Shown here piece by piece: positions 20,973 to 30,113 of a stretch of DNA of 64,000 bases. The DNA comes from Sinobacterium caligoides (GTDB taxonomy: Bacteria; Pseudomonadota; Gammaproteobacteria; Pseudomonadales; Sinobacteriaceae), in contig NZ_RKHR01000003.1 of NCBI RefSeq assembly GCF_003752585.1, positions 186,001 to 250,000 on the forward strand, given 5' to 3'. The notes beneath the pieces are model-generated. The model saw only the letters and a program-made list of their open reading frames with translations. It searched no databases and had not been told where the DNA came from. Numbering within the stretch: the first letter of the stretch is position 1; each line of letters begins with the position of its first letter. The translations under genes were made by a program, and so were the position numbers.

Positions 20973-21042
20973 TGCAACAGCTCCCCCAGCCACGGTAATT
21001 TGATGATAACGTTTTACTCCGATCGACTTCGGTCTTATCTAT

Positions 21043-21069
21043 ATAGACGCCCGTCACACTATTAAGTTC
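21043..21069 (-). promoter_or_regulatory. sigma-E-type promoter of rpoE
   Basis: On the minus strand GAACTT (21069-21064) is followed after exactly 16 nt by TCTAT (21047-21043). This closely fits the RpoE/AlgU consensus GAACTT-N16-TCTGA. It would give a leader of about 60 nt before the rpoE TTG start and implies positive autoregulation, as in Pseudomonas and E. coli. Confidence 0.7.
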
Positions 21070-21281
21070 AATAACACGCGATTTTTCTCTCTACCGCAAG
21101 CCTACCAACACTTACCGCAAGCTCTACAATTCACCACAAGGCCAGCCTGCGGCCAATCAAATGACGGTAGAACTCTACAGCGTCAGCTAGATTGTATATA
21201 CTAGCCAGCGATTTTAGCCTCATATGCACGATGAAAATATAGTCTCTGCAAAATAAATGCAGTCCTACCACCCTCAATAAT

Positions 21282-22928
21282 ATGACCGAAGTTAAATCGA
21301 TGAACAGTCGCGATAAAAGATCAGAAGAACTGCAGCCAGACATTCTCGTTATTGGCAGTGGCGCCGCCGGCCTAACCGCCGCCCTCCAACTCGCCAAAAG
21401 TTGCAAAGTTGCCGTCATCTGCAAGGGCGAACTGAACGGTGGCAGTACGTTCTACGCACAGGGTGGTATTGCTGCCGTGCTCGATGACGACGACAGTATA
21501 GAGAAGCACGTCAACGACACCTTAACAGCCGGTGCCGGCCTGTGCAGTAGCAGTGCCGTCGACTTTACCGTACGCCACAGCCGTGAGGCGATTGAGTGGC
21601 TGATCGACAGCCAGGTCAACTTTAGCCGTCGCGAAGACAAGAAACGCATGGGTATCGCCGATTTCCATCTGACCAAAGAAGGTGGCCACAGCCATCGACG
21701 CATCATTCACAGTGCCGATGCGACAGGCCGGGCCGTCTCCACCACGCTCACCGAGCTCGCGGCCAAACACCCTAACATCACCCTACTGACCAACCGTGTC
21801 GCCGTCGATGTTGTTATCGACGAAAGCGCAATTCCACGACGCTGTACTGGCGCCTACGTACTTAACAGGTCCAGTGGTCACGTCGAACTCTACCAATCTA
21901 AGTTCACCGTGCTCGCAACCGGCGGAGCCAGTAAAGTTTACCTTTATACCTCAAACCCTGACGGGGCAAGTGGCGATGGTATCGCTATCGCATGGCGCGC
22001 TGGCTGCCGCGTCGCCAACATGGAATTCAACCAGTTTCACCCTACCTGCCTCTATCACCCTCAGGCCAAGTCCTTTTTGGTCAGCGAAGCACTACGAGGC
22101 GAGGGAGCTATATTGAAACTCGCCAATGGCGAACGTTTCATGTCGCGCTTTCACGAGAAAGCTGAGCTCGCACCTCGCGACGTCGTCGCTCGCGCCATTG
22201 ATCATGAGATGAAGCGCCTGGGCGAGGATTGCGTTTACCTCGACATCAGCCATAAAAGCCCCGAGTTTTTACGTAGCCACTTTCCGACCATCATGAAGCG
22301 CTGCCTTGAACTTGGCATCGATATCAGCAAAGAGCCTATCCCTGTAGTTCCTGCAGCACATTACACCTGTGGTGGCGTGATGGTTAATCACTGCGGCCAG
22401 ACTGACGTTGCCAACCTCTACGCAATCGGTGAAACCACATTCACTGGCCTGCATGGCGCCAACCGCTTGGCCAGCAATTCGCTTCTTGAGTGTCTTGTCT
22501 ACGGTCGCTCCACAGCAGACGATATCCTAGCGAACATCGGTACAACCCCCCACCCCAAACAGGCCTCCCCGTGGGATGAATCACAGGTTACCGATTCCGA
22601 TGAGGATGTAGTAATCTCCCATAACTGGGATGAGCTACGCCGCTTCATGTGGGATTACGTCGGCATTGTCCGTACCGACAAACGTCTACAGCGTGCACTC
22701 AATCGCGTCAAATTATTGCGACAGGAAATCGCTGAATACTACAGCAACTACAAAGTTTCAAACGATTTACTTGAGTTGCGAAACTTAGTACAAGTCGCAG
22801 AACTGATTATCCACTCCGCGATCGCACGCAAAGAAAGCCGAGGGCTACACTACACCTTGGACTACCCCGATACTGATGACGTGTTGCGCGACACCATTCT
22901 CAAACCTGAGCCCTCTTCATCACGCTAG
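21282..22928 (+). CDS. nadB: L-aspartate oxidase
   Basis: This FAD enzyme oxidises aspartate to iminoaspartate, the first step of de novo NAD synthesis. The 548 residues include the dinucleotide-binding motif [19 protein letters not shown] (about 19-37), the flavoprotein segment [20 protein letters not shown], the active-site region [11 protein letters not shown], and [20 protein letters not shown] near the C-terminal third. It is divergent from rpoE, as in Pseudomonas and E. coli. An in-frame ATG 18 nt downstream is an alternative start. Confidence 0.96.
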   Translation: MTEVKSMNSRDKRSEELQPDILVIGSGAAGLTAALQLAKSCKVAVICKGELNGGSTFYAQGGIAAVLDDDDSIEKHVNDTLTAGAGLCSSSAVDFTVRHSREAIEWLIDSQVNFSRREDKKRMGIADFHLTKEGGHSHRRIIHSADATGRAVSTTLTELAAKHPNITLLTNRVAVDVVIDESAIPRRCTGAYVLNRSSGHVELYQSKFTVLATGGASKVYLYTSNPDGASGDGIAIAWRAGCRVANMEFNQFHPTCLYHPQAKSFLVSEALRGEGAILKLANGERFMSRFHEKAELAPRDVVARAIDHEMKRLGEDCVYLDISHKSPEFLRSHFPTIMKRCLELGIDISKEPIPVVPAAHYTCGGVMVNHCGQTDVANLYAIGETTFTGLHGANRLASNSLLECLVYGRSTADDILANIGTTPHPKQASPWDESQVTDSDEDVVISHNWDELRRFMWDYVGIVRTDKRLQRALNRVKLLRQEIAEYYSNYKVSNDLLELRNLVQVAELIIHSAIARKESRGLHYTLDYPDTDDVLRDTILKPEPSSSR

Positions 22929-23030
22929 AAAAAAAGCTCCACCAACGAAAGCCATGGCCACAGCAAGGCATGAGGTGATAACTGTAATTGCCTTGCGTAA
23001 TTAAATAGACTGCCGCCTGCTCGAATGGCA

Positions 23031-23567
23031 CTAACTGGAATAAAACCTTACCGCCAAACGAAATCGATGAAAGCTCTGTGCTGGCATGCTATCGGCTACG
23101 ACCAAGAGATAGCGCCAGCAGTAGGCCCGAGGCATCAACCATGCCCAACAACTCGGTAGCTCGCCCCCCTCTATTCGCCGATATTTTAACAACACAAACC
23201 ACCGACAGATAAAATGCTCCTCTGCACACTCAACCGGAACACTAAATAAGGCCTTGCTGTGTTTTTTTTGTTCTTGGCTAGGGAGATAGTCAAACGACCA
23301 GCGCTGCTGAGAATATGTGATCTGACAAGGGTATCGCCCCCCTGCCACACTAAAACCCTGCAGCTCCCTCAAACCGAGAGCGAGCACCACCAGCAACACA
23401 GGAAGCAGGATAGAAAGCGGCAGACCAGCGGCGACAGTTGTTAGCAGGGCAGCCAGTAAGGCCGCCAAGTAAGCAGCCCTTAGGCTGCGCGATGCGATAA
23501 GGGAGTAGCAGCCTTGGCTAAGCGAGGCTTCTGTTATGTTCGAGGATGAGTTTGACGATCGTGGCAA
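23031..23567 (-). CDS. YgfX/CptA-like membrane protein
   Basis: The 178-residue protein has two adjacent membrane helices (about 30-72) and a soluble tail rich in aromatics, as in YgfX, the partner gene of sdhE. YgfX has been described as a toxin-like modulator of cell shape (CptA), while in this linkage it may relate to flavinylation. The reading starts at TTG 23567, inside sdhE, giving a 50-bp overlap. No ATG or GTG lies before the membrane segment, so the true start is uncertain. Confidence 0.75.
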   Translation of the reverse strand: MPRSSNSSSNITEASLSQGCYSLIASRSLRAAYLAALLAALLTTVAAGLPLSILLPVLLVVLALGLRELQGFSVAGGRYPCQITYSQQRWSFDYLPSQEQKKHSKALFSVPVECAEEHFICRWFVLLKYRRIEGGELPSCWAWLMPRAYCWRYLLVVADSMPAQSFHRFRLAVRFYSS

Positions 23568-23775
23568 TTTCCGGGTCCTCTGGCAGCTCCGCCTTCAGAA
23601 ACCAACGAAACATATCCTGATCTTCACAGGTGAGCAATTTAATATAGAGCTGCTGCTCACTATCCGCCAGCTTGAGCAGCTGATCTCGGTAAAAAGGCCC
23701 CAATACAAGATCCAATTCCAACATCCCACGACGGCTGTGCCAACCAATACGCTTGTATTCTGTTTCCGAAATCAT
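23518..23775 (-). CDS. sdhE: FAD assembly factor SdhE
   Basis: SdhE promotes covalent attachment of FAD to succinate dehydrogenase and fumarate reductase. The 85 residues are the usual length and carry the diagnostic RGMLELD motif (RGxxE, about residues 16-22) plus the tail DQDMFRWFLKAELPEDPE. It overlaps ygfX and is divergent from ygfZ, a standard gammaproteobacterial arrangement. Confidence 0.94.
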   Translation of the reverse strand: MISETEYKRIGWHSRRGMLELDLVLGPFYRDQLLKLADSEQQLYIKLLTCEDQDMFRWFLKAELPEDPEIATIVKLILEHNRSLA

Positions 23776-23970
23776 CTCTGGCCCCTAATGCATAATATAA
23801 AACTTTCGACGGCGCATTATACACAACCTGCTGGGCAAATATGCATACAAGCTGACACCCTCGTCGTTTAGCTTTATCATACCGCCATCATTCAGCGTCT
23901 CTCCGCTCTTTACCGACACAAACTTGTCAGCGGTGTAGCGACAACACAACGACGATGGAAGCTTCATACC

Positions 23971-24993
23971 ATGACTGAGCCAACCACTATGATCCAGTCG
24001 ATCAACGGCGATATCGACACGTTCGGCGACATTCACTTTAAAAACAGCCAAGAAACCATAGCCGATGAGTTTTTCACCCTCATCAACCGACGCGGCATCG
24101 TTACCATTAAGGGCGTGGACAGTAAGACCTTTCTACAGGGCCAGCTAACCTGCGACGTACAAGCGATCAATCAAGAGAAGCTGTGCAGCGGCGGCTATTG
24201 CACCCCAAAAGGCAGAGTAATCGGTAACTTCTGGCTCTCACAGTGGCACGATGAGCACCTCTGTATGGCCAGCGATAGTGGCGGCGCTGCTGCGCTCATC
24301 AAGCAGCTGAGCAAGTATATTGTTTTCTCCAAGGCGGAAGCGGCCCTCGACTCCGATACCGCCTGCATCGGCATTCAAACCAATAAAATTGCGAGCGTCT
24401 GCGGCACCTTGTTTGAACAGCTCCCAGCAGGCCCCGAGCAACAGGTCATCAATGGCGATCTCAAGCTGCTGCAACTCAACGAGCAAGGCCTATACGAGCT
24501 TTGGACGCCAGCTGACAAGCTCAGTGAAATCTGGGGCATACTCAACGACAAACTCCACCTTGCCAATAGTTCGCACTGGGATCGCGCCATCATCGCCTCC
24601 GGCTTCGCCACGGTTGATGCCAACACCACTGAGCTACTGATTCCTCAGCACCTCAACATGCAACTTAATGGCGGCATCAACTTTACCAAAGGCTGCTACA
24701 CCGGCCAGGAAGTGGTCGCTCGAATGCAGTATCGCGGTAAGCTAAAACGCCATATGTACCGGGTCTCCGCCCCATCACTGCCTGATTCAGGCGCACCGCT
24801 GTTCGGTACAGACGGCGAGCAGTCGATCGGTAACATGCTGCAGAGCTGTCGCAGCGGTGAACAGCAAGAGGGCCTCGCCTGCATCACCGTTGCGGCGGTT
24901 GCCGCCGATGCGGTCTTCGATCAGCCTGCTGGGCAACAACGTCAGCAGCTCAAACTGCTGCCCCTACCCTACGACATTCCCGCTGACGACTAA
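23971..24993 (+). CDS. ygfZ: tRNA-modifying/Fe-S protein YgfZ
   Basis: This folate-binding GcvT-like protein helps assembly or repair of certain Fe-S enzymes such as MiaB. In 340 residues the hallmark is KGCYTGQEVVARMQYRGK (about 239-256) with the conserved Cys. The N-terminal part GVDSKTFLQGQLTCDV is typical. The first in-frame ATG is used, and a second ATG six codons on is possible. It ends tail to tail with sbcC, with a shared CTAA at the two stops. Confidence 0.94.
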   Translation: MTEPTTMIQSINGDIDTFGDIHFKNSQETIADEFFTLINRRGIVTIKGVDSKTFLQGQLTCDVQAINQEKLCSGGYCTPKGRVIGNFWLSQWHDEHLCMASDSGGAAALIKQLSKYIVFSKAEAALDSDTACIGIQTNKIASVCGTLFEQLPAGPEQQVINGDLKLLQLNEQGLYELWTPADKLSEIWGILNDKLHLANSSHWDRAIIASGFATVDANTTELLIPQHLNMQLNGGINFTKGCYTGQEVVARMQYRGKLKRHMYRVSAPSLPDSGAPLFGTDGEQSIGNMLQSCRSGEQQEGLACITVAAVAADAVFDQPAGQQRQQLKLLPLPYDIPADD

Positions 24994-27900
24994 GCGAAGC
25001 GATAGTGGTCGGCCAGTCGGCTATAGCCAAGGCCGCCCCCTTTACGCAGCTTAATCTGCACCGGTATTCGCTCCTTTAAAGCCTCAACATGTGAGATCAC
25101 ACCGATCATCTTGCCACTTGCATTCAGGTTATCCAGGGCATCCAGGGCGATATCAAGCGTCTCCGCGTCAAGCGTGCCAAACCCTTCATCCAGAAACAAC
25201 GAATCAATACGGGTGCGGTGACACACTAGGTCAGACAGCGCCAAGGCCAGCGCAAGACTCACCAAAAAGCTCTCACCCCCGGATAGCGTCTTAGTGTCAC
25301 GAGCGACATCGGCTTGCCAGCTATCGATCACCTCCAGACTCAACTGCTCACCTGGCTGGCGGCTCAGTCGATAGCGCCCATGCAACACCTGTAGACGACG
25401 ATTAGCGAGAGCAATCAAATTGTCCAGTGTCAGTCCCTGGGCAAAGCGCCGATACCGTGCGCCATCGGCAGAGCCAATCAATCCACTCATCCGCGACCAA
25501 ACATCGTATTGCTGTTGCTGGTCAGCGAGTTGCTGCAATAACGCTTGTTGCTGCTCTTGCCGTAGCGCATCCTCGGCCAAACGCTGCTGCGCACCGGCAG
25601 CCGACGCCATTGACTGCTGTAATTTCTCACCCGCCTCAGTCAACTCAACGCGCCACTGCTCAGCCAACTGGGGTATTTGCTGCACTGTAAAGTCTGCAGC
25701 CTCCACTAGCAGCGTAAGGCGCGCTTGCAGTGGCTGGTAATGATCCAATGCAGCCTTCATGGTGGCCTCAGCTTCTGCCTGCTGTACTTGCAACTGGTCT
25801 TGCAGCGCCTGAAGCTGATCGCGTTGCTCTGCGCTGATTAGACTGGCGGTAAAATCGCCCTCGTTAACGAAAAGGCTCTTCGCTAACGCCTGCTGCCAAC
25901 TCTCTTGCGTTGCACTTAAATCGGCAGCCACACGCTCGAGCCCCGCTGTCGTCTCTGCCAACTGCCCCTTTAGCGTATCTAACGCCTGCGCACTGCTCTG
26001 CTGCTGCGCTGCATGGTCCTGCCGCTCTTGTTGTGCTGCAGAGACCTCATCGCGACTCTGTCTTCGCGCAACAGCCACCTCACGGTCGGCAAACAACACT
26101 TGTCGCCTAGCACGCAACACCCGCAAATTTTCACCCAGCTCTTTCTGCTGTTGCTGCAGACGCTGCAAAACCTGCTCTTTAACCCCAGCCTGTTGCTTCA
26201 GGTTAGCTATTTCAGCATCAACGGCCAGCCGCTTATCTTGCAACAACCGCTGCGATTCAACAGTGCGCTGATAGTCTTGCGCACGCTGACTTAAAGTCGA
26301 TAACCATGTGGCTTGTGCCTGCAACGAGGGCAGCGTCCCATCCACTCGGTGGTCTGCTGTACTCTCTGCTAACTGATACTCTAGCTCGGCAATATCACCA
26401 AGCACATCGTGTAGCTGTTTCTCGCACTGTTGTTGTCGCTGCGTCAGAGCCTGCTGCTCGCCTTGTAAACGCTCTAGCGCAATAGCCGTAGATTGCTGTA
26501 ATTGTCGAGACGCTTCCTCACTATGCTGAAGTGTTTTTAAAACATCATTCAGCTGCTGTAGCTGCTCATCCTGTTGCCGCCATTGTGAGCGTTGCACCTC
26601 GAGTTTCGCTAACTCAAGCTCTGGCTGTGCCTGTTCGAGGGCAACACCTTCACCCAGCAACGACCACTCCTCTCGTAGCACGTTCAGCTCTTGCTCCGTA
26701 CGCTCAATAGCCTGCTGCTGATGACGATAGTCCGTGCGTTTCTCTGCTGCCTCAGCCTCTAAGCCCGACTGACGGTGACGCTGCTGCAGTAGCTCGTCCT
26801 CAAGCAAGGTTAAAGCTCTGCGCGTCTCACTCGCATCAACGGCTAAGGTCTCATCGACATAAGGGTGCTGCTCACTGCCACATAAGGGGCAAGGCTCACC
26901 GTCAATTAGTTGCTGACGCTGTAGACTAAGACTCTCCACCTGCTGTTCACTTGCCAGCAATTGCTGCAGCGTTTGTTGGCGCCGCTCTTGCTCGACCAAT
27001 AGAGCTCGCTGCACCTCAACTTGCTTTGTTACCGCCTGCCCCTGCTCTGTTAGCAACTGCAGTCCTGCCTGCGATTCCACCAGCGACCGTTGCTGCTGCT
27101 GGTAACGCTTAACAAGCGCAGCTTGCTGCTGCAAGCTTGACTGACGCTGCGACAACAGCTCAAACTGTTGACGCCACTGCTGCTCAGACTGACCCGATAA
27201 TACTGCCGCAACTTTATTTTCCTGGTCTGCTCGCTGTATCTTGAGGTTGTCGAGCTCCTGCTCAACCTGTTGCTGCTGCTGTCGGTGCTGCTGTAGGCTC
27301 GCCTGCAACTGTCGCCCACTCACCTCAATGCCATCGCACTCGCTACTCAGCGTCTGCTTTAATTGATAGCCACGCTGCCTACGCTCACACAACTCAGACC
27401 ACAGTGACAACTGTGTCGACAGCTCCGCGTCACCAGCGTGCAGATCAATGTAAGCCTCCGCTTTAGATAACGCCTGCAAATTTTCCTGATGCCGCTGCTC
27501 GGCATCAGGCTGTTGAGCAATCACCTGCTCCCGCTCACCTTTGGCTGTCGCCTGCTCAGCATTAAGACGGTCAAGATCTGCCAGCACGGCGCTAATCTGC
27601 CCATCTAATGGCACAACCTGCTCCACCAACAGGGACTCAAGTTCGGCATGCTGCCGCTCTTTCTGCTGCAATTGATTGGTGGCGACAGTAAGCGCGCCGG
27701 TTGATTGCACTAGCGCCTGCTCAAGCTGCCCAGATTGAGCAACTAACAACTGTCGTTGCTGCTCCCCCTGCTGCTGCACTTGCACGGTATTTTGGTAACG
27801 CTGAAAGATAGGCTGTATTTCCAGCGCCGGCACAGCGCGCTGCAACACTTTTAATGCGTCTGCATGACCCGCAGCCGTCTCATTAACGGCTATGACCGCC

Positions 27901-28685
27901 TGCTCTGCTTCTCGCCAGCGCTGCTCTGCCATCTCGGTCTGCTGCTGTAACTGCAGCTTCTGCTCCAAGCCCAACTGTTCTTGCCGCCATGTTTTCGTCG
28001 CCGCCTCCGCCTGCGACAACTGTTCTGTGAGCAGCTGCCGCTCCTCCTGCCCCAGCAAGGCAACACCCTCGAGCCGGGCTCGCAACAACTCCAGCGCCTC
28101 CTTTTCATCGCGACGGCGCTCGTATGCCTGCATGGAAAGCTGACCGTATACCTCCGTTCCCGTCAACTCCTCCAATAGCTCAGCACGCTCGTTAGCATCA
28201 GCATTCAGAAAGGCGGCAAAACCGCCCTGTGCTAACAACATCGACTTGGTGAAGCGAGCAAAGTCTAGGCCGCTAAGGGCTTCGATCTGCTGTAACTTAT
28301 CGGCAATTTTGTCGCTGAGGATTTTCCCCTCTGCATCGGCGAGCTCAACCAGCGGTGCCTGTAGGCGACCATCAGACTTGCCCCTCGCACGACGCTGACT
28401 CCAAAACGCTCGGTAACGTTTGCCCTGCGCCTCAAACTCCACCTCCGCCAAGCTCTCTGCGGTATGACGAGTCATCAGCTGATTGCTACTCGCGGAGACC
28501 TTCAGCCTCGGCGTCTGGTGATACAGCGCAAGACAGATCGCGTCCAGCAGCGTCGATTTACCCGAGCCGGTCGGACCTGTTATCGCAAACAGGCCGTTAT
28601 CGGCAAACTCTGGCGAGCTAAAGTCAATTTTCCACTCACCCTTAATCGAATTGATGTTCTTAAAACGCAGGCTCAATATTTTCAT
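24990..28685 (-). CDS. sbcC: exonuclease subunit SbcC
   Basis: SbcC is the SMC/Rad50-like ATPase of the SbcCD nuclease, which cuts DNA hairpins and blocked ends. The 1231 residues show the N-terminal Walker A (ITGPTGSGKSTLLDAI, about 36-51), two long Gln/Leu-rich coiled-coil arms around a zinc hook (CPLCGSEQHPY, about 597), a C-terminal ABC signature (TLSGGESFLVSLALALAL) and Walker B (LFLDEGFGTLDAE). It is longer than E. coli SbcC (1048) through extended, very Gln-rich coiled coils. It overlaps sbcD by 4 bp. Confidence 0.95.
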   Translation of the reverse strand: MKILSLRFKNINSIKGEWKIDFSSPEFADNGLFAITGPTGSGKSTLLDAICLALYHQTPRLKVSASSNQLMTRHTAESLAEVEFEAQGKRYRAFWSQRRARGKSDGRLQAPLVELADAEGKILSDKIADKLQQIEALSGLDFARFTKSMLLAQGGFAAFLNADANERAELLEELTGTEVYGQLSMQAYERRRDEKEALELLRARLEGVALLGQEERQLLTEQLSQAEAATKTWRQEQLGLEQKLQLQQQTEMAEQRWREAEQAVIAVNETAAGHADALKVLQRAVPALEIQPIFQRYQNTVQVQQQGEQQRQLLVAQSGQLEQALVQSTGALTVATNQLQQKERQHAELESLLVEQVVPLDGQISAVLADLDRLNAEQATAKGEREQVIAQQPDAEQRHQENLQALSKAEAYIDLHAGDAELSTQLSLWSELCERRQRGYQLKQTLSSECDGIEVSGRQLQASLQQHRQQQQQVEQELDNLKIQRADQENKVAAVLSGQSEQQWRQQFELLSQRQSSLQQQAALVKRYQQQQRSLVESQAGLQLLTEQGQAVTKQVEVQRALLVEQERRQQTLQQLLASEQQVESLSLQRQQLIDGEPCPLCGSEQHPYVDETLAVDASETRRALTLLEDELLQQRHRQSGLEAEAAEKRTDYRHQQQAIERTEQELNVLREEWSLLGEGVALEQAQPELELAKLEVQRSQWRQQDEQLQQLNDVLKTLQHSEEASRQLQQSTAIALERLQGEQQALTQRQQQCEKQLHDVLGDIAELEYQLAESTADHRVDGTLPSLQAQATWLSTLSQRAQDYQRTVESQRLLQDKRLAVDAEIANLKQQAGVKEQVLQRLQQQQKELGENLRVLRARRQVLFADREVAVARRQSRDEVSAAQQERQDHAAQQQSSAQALDTLKGQLAETTAGLERVAADLSATQESWQQALAKSLFVNEGDFTASLISAEQRDQLQALQDQLQVQQAEAEATMKAALDHYQPLQARLTLLVEAADFTVQQIPQLAEQWRVELTEAGEKLQQSMASAAGAQQRLAEDALRQEQQQALLQQLADQQQQYDVWSRMSGLIGSADGARYRRFAQGLTLDNLIALANRRLQVLHGRYRLSRQPGEQLSLEVIDSWQADVARDTKTLSGGESFLVSLALALALSDLVCHRTRIDSLFLDEGFGTLDAETLDIALDALDNLNASGKMIGVISHVEALKERIPVQIKLRKGGGLGYSRLADHYRFA

Positions 28686-29926
28686 CTTGTCTCGCCCTGC
28701 TGTTCGTCGTGTAACTCTGAGACCAATTGACGATACAGCATCTTTAGCTCTCCGCTTAACGCATCATCCAGTGACTCTTCGGCAAGGCGTCGATCGAAAA
28801 CCTCGTAAACGCTCAGCTCATTCAGACTCTGCCCCTCCGATGCCGACAAGCTCGGCTGAAACTGACGACGACGCTTGGTTCGCAACACCTCGATGGCACG
28901 GCCGTCAATCATTTGCTCGAGGCGCTGTGGAAGGTCTGCCAGATACTCCTCATCGCACACCTCAACTTCTAACCAATAATTCTGCCCCTGCACCAAGTCC
29001 GCAAGATCCAAAGCATCAATAGACGTCTGCAGCGCTTGCAAGTCACCACTGAGCGCTGCCATGGGCTGGAAGCAGGGGATCGGCAGTGAAACCACCGAGC
29101 CGAGCCTATCCTCGTCGAACGCCGCCAAATGCACGACCTTCTGGGCATTAAGCTCGTCAAAGCTCAACGGAATCGGTGAGCCGCTATAACGGATATGCTC
29201 TGTCTTGGCGACCTTCTGCGCTCGATGAATATGCCCAAGCGCAATATAATCGGCCTCCGGCAATAACTTGGCAGGAAAGGCCTCTAGGCTGCCGATGTAG
29301 ATTTCACGCACCGACTCACTGAGCTGAACCCCCATCACGGTCAGATGGCCTGTGGCGATAATCGGCAGCGCGACACCCTGCTCCCGCCATTCAGCTTGTC
29401 GCTGCTGCGCAACGCTGAACAAGCTCTCATAATGTGCCGCAATCGCCGTCATCAACGCCTGTTTTTTATGCTCGGCACTCTCACCCGAGTGCGCCAACAA
29501 GACATCGCGCGGGCGAATAAACGGCACGGCACACAGCAAGCCAATTGGCTGCTGATCACGATCACTGAGCGTAATCACCTGCTCTTCAGGTGATGACAGC
29601 ACGCCACCGACAACGTGAATGTTGAGGCAAGCCAATAGCTCGCGCGACTCATGCAGCACCGCCACCGAATCATGATTGCCACCAATGAATACCACGTTGC
29701 TCACTGTCGACTGTTCGAGCTGCACCATCAGCTGAAGATAAAGCTTACGCGCATAACTGGGCGGCGTCGCCGTATCAAAGATGTCACCGGCCACCACCAG
29801 CGTGTCGACAGACTGCTGCTCGATCGTCGTCAACAACCAGGTAAAAAACGCGCGATGCTCTCGCTCTCGGCTCTTCGACATAAAAGATTGGCCTAAGTGC
29901 CAATCGGAGGTATGGAGTAAACGCAT
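28682..29926 (-). CDS. sbcD: exonuclease subunit SbcD
   Basis: SbcD is the Mn2+-dependent Mre11-like nuclease subunit. The 414 residues have all the calcineurin-type metal motifs: LHTSDWHLGQ (about 4-13), VVAGDIFDTATP (about 45), GGNHDS (about 82), ATGHLTVMG (about 190) and ALGHIHRAQ (about 230). The 4-bp overlap with sbcC indicates coupled translation of the complex. Confidence 0.96.
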   Translation of the reverse strand: MRLLHTSDWHLGQSFMSKSREREHRAFFTWLLTTIEQQSVDTLVVAGDIFDTATPPSYARKLYLQLMVQLEQSTVSNVVFIGGNHDSVAVLHESRELLACLNIHVVGGVLSSPEEQVITLSDRDQQPIGLLCAVPFIRPRDVLLAHSGESAEHKKQALMTAIAAHYESLFSVAQQRQAEWREQGVALPIIATGHLTVMGVQLSESVREIYIGSLEAFPAKLLPEADYIALGHIHRAQKVAKTEHIRYSGSPIPLSFDELNAQKVVHLAAFDEDRLGSVVSLPIPCFQPMAALSGDLQALQTSIDALDLADLVQGQNYWLEVEVCDEEYLADLPQRLEQMIDGRAIEVLRTKRRRQFQPSLSASEGQSLNELSVYEVFDRRLAEESLDDALSGELKMLYRQLVSELHDEQQGETR

Positions 29927-30113
29927 GTTAATCGCCGCAAAGCGTCATAGACTAACATAGCTAGAGCAACTGACTGTAGCGCCAACCGTGAAACCACGCA
30001 TTCAGGTGGGGCTACGTGACAGTGAATAGTGTTTCGACCATTCATTACATTGAAAGCTGCTGCTTCTATACCCATATTAGGCAACTAACGATAACAATAG
30101 GCGCCACATAGCC

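Noticed and set aside
25420-28143. Repetitive CTGCTG-type sequence resembling a microsatellite
   Set aside because: It encodes the Gln/Leu-rich coiled coils of SbcC in frame, so it is coding bias rather than a separate repeat element.
28651-29022. 123-codon rightward frame across the sbcC/sbcD junction
   Set aside because: It lies antisense to two well-supported genes, and its composition is not protein-like.
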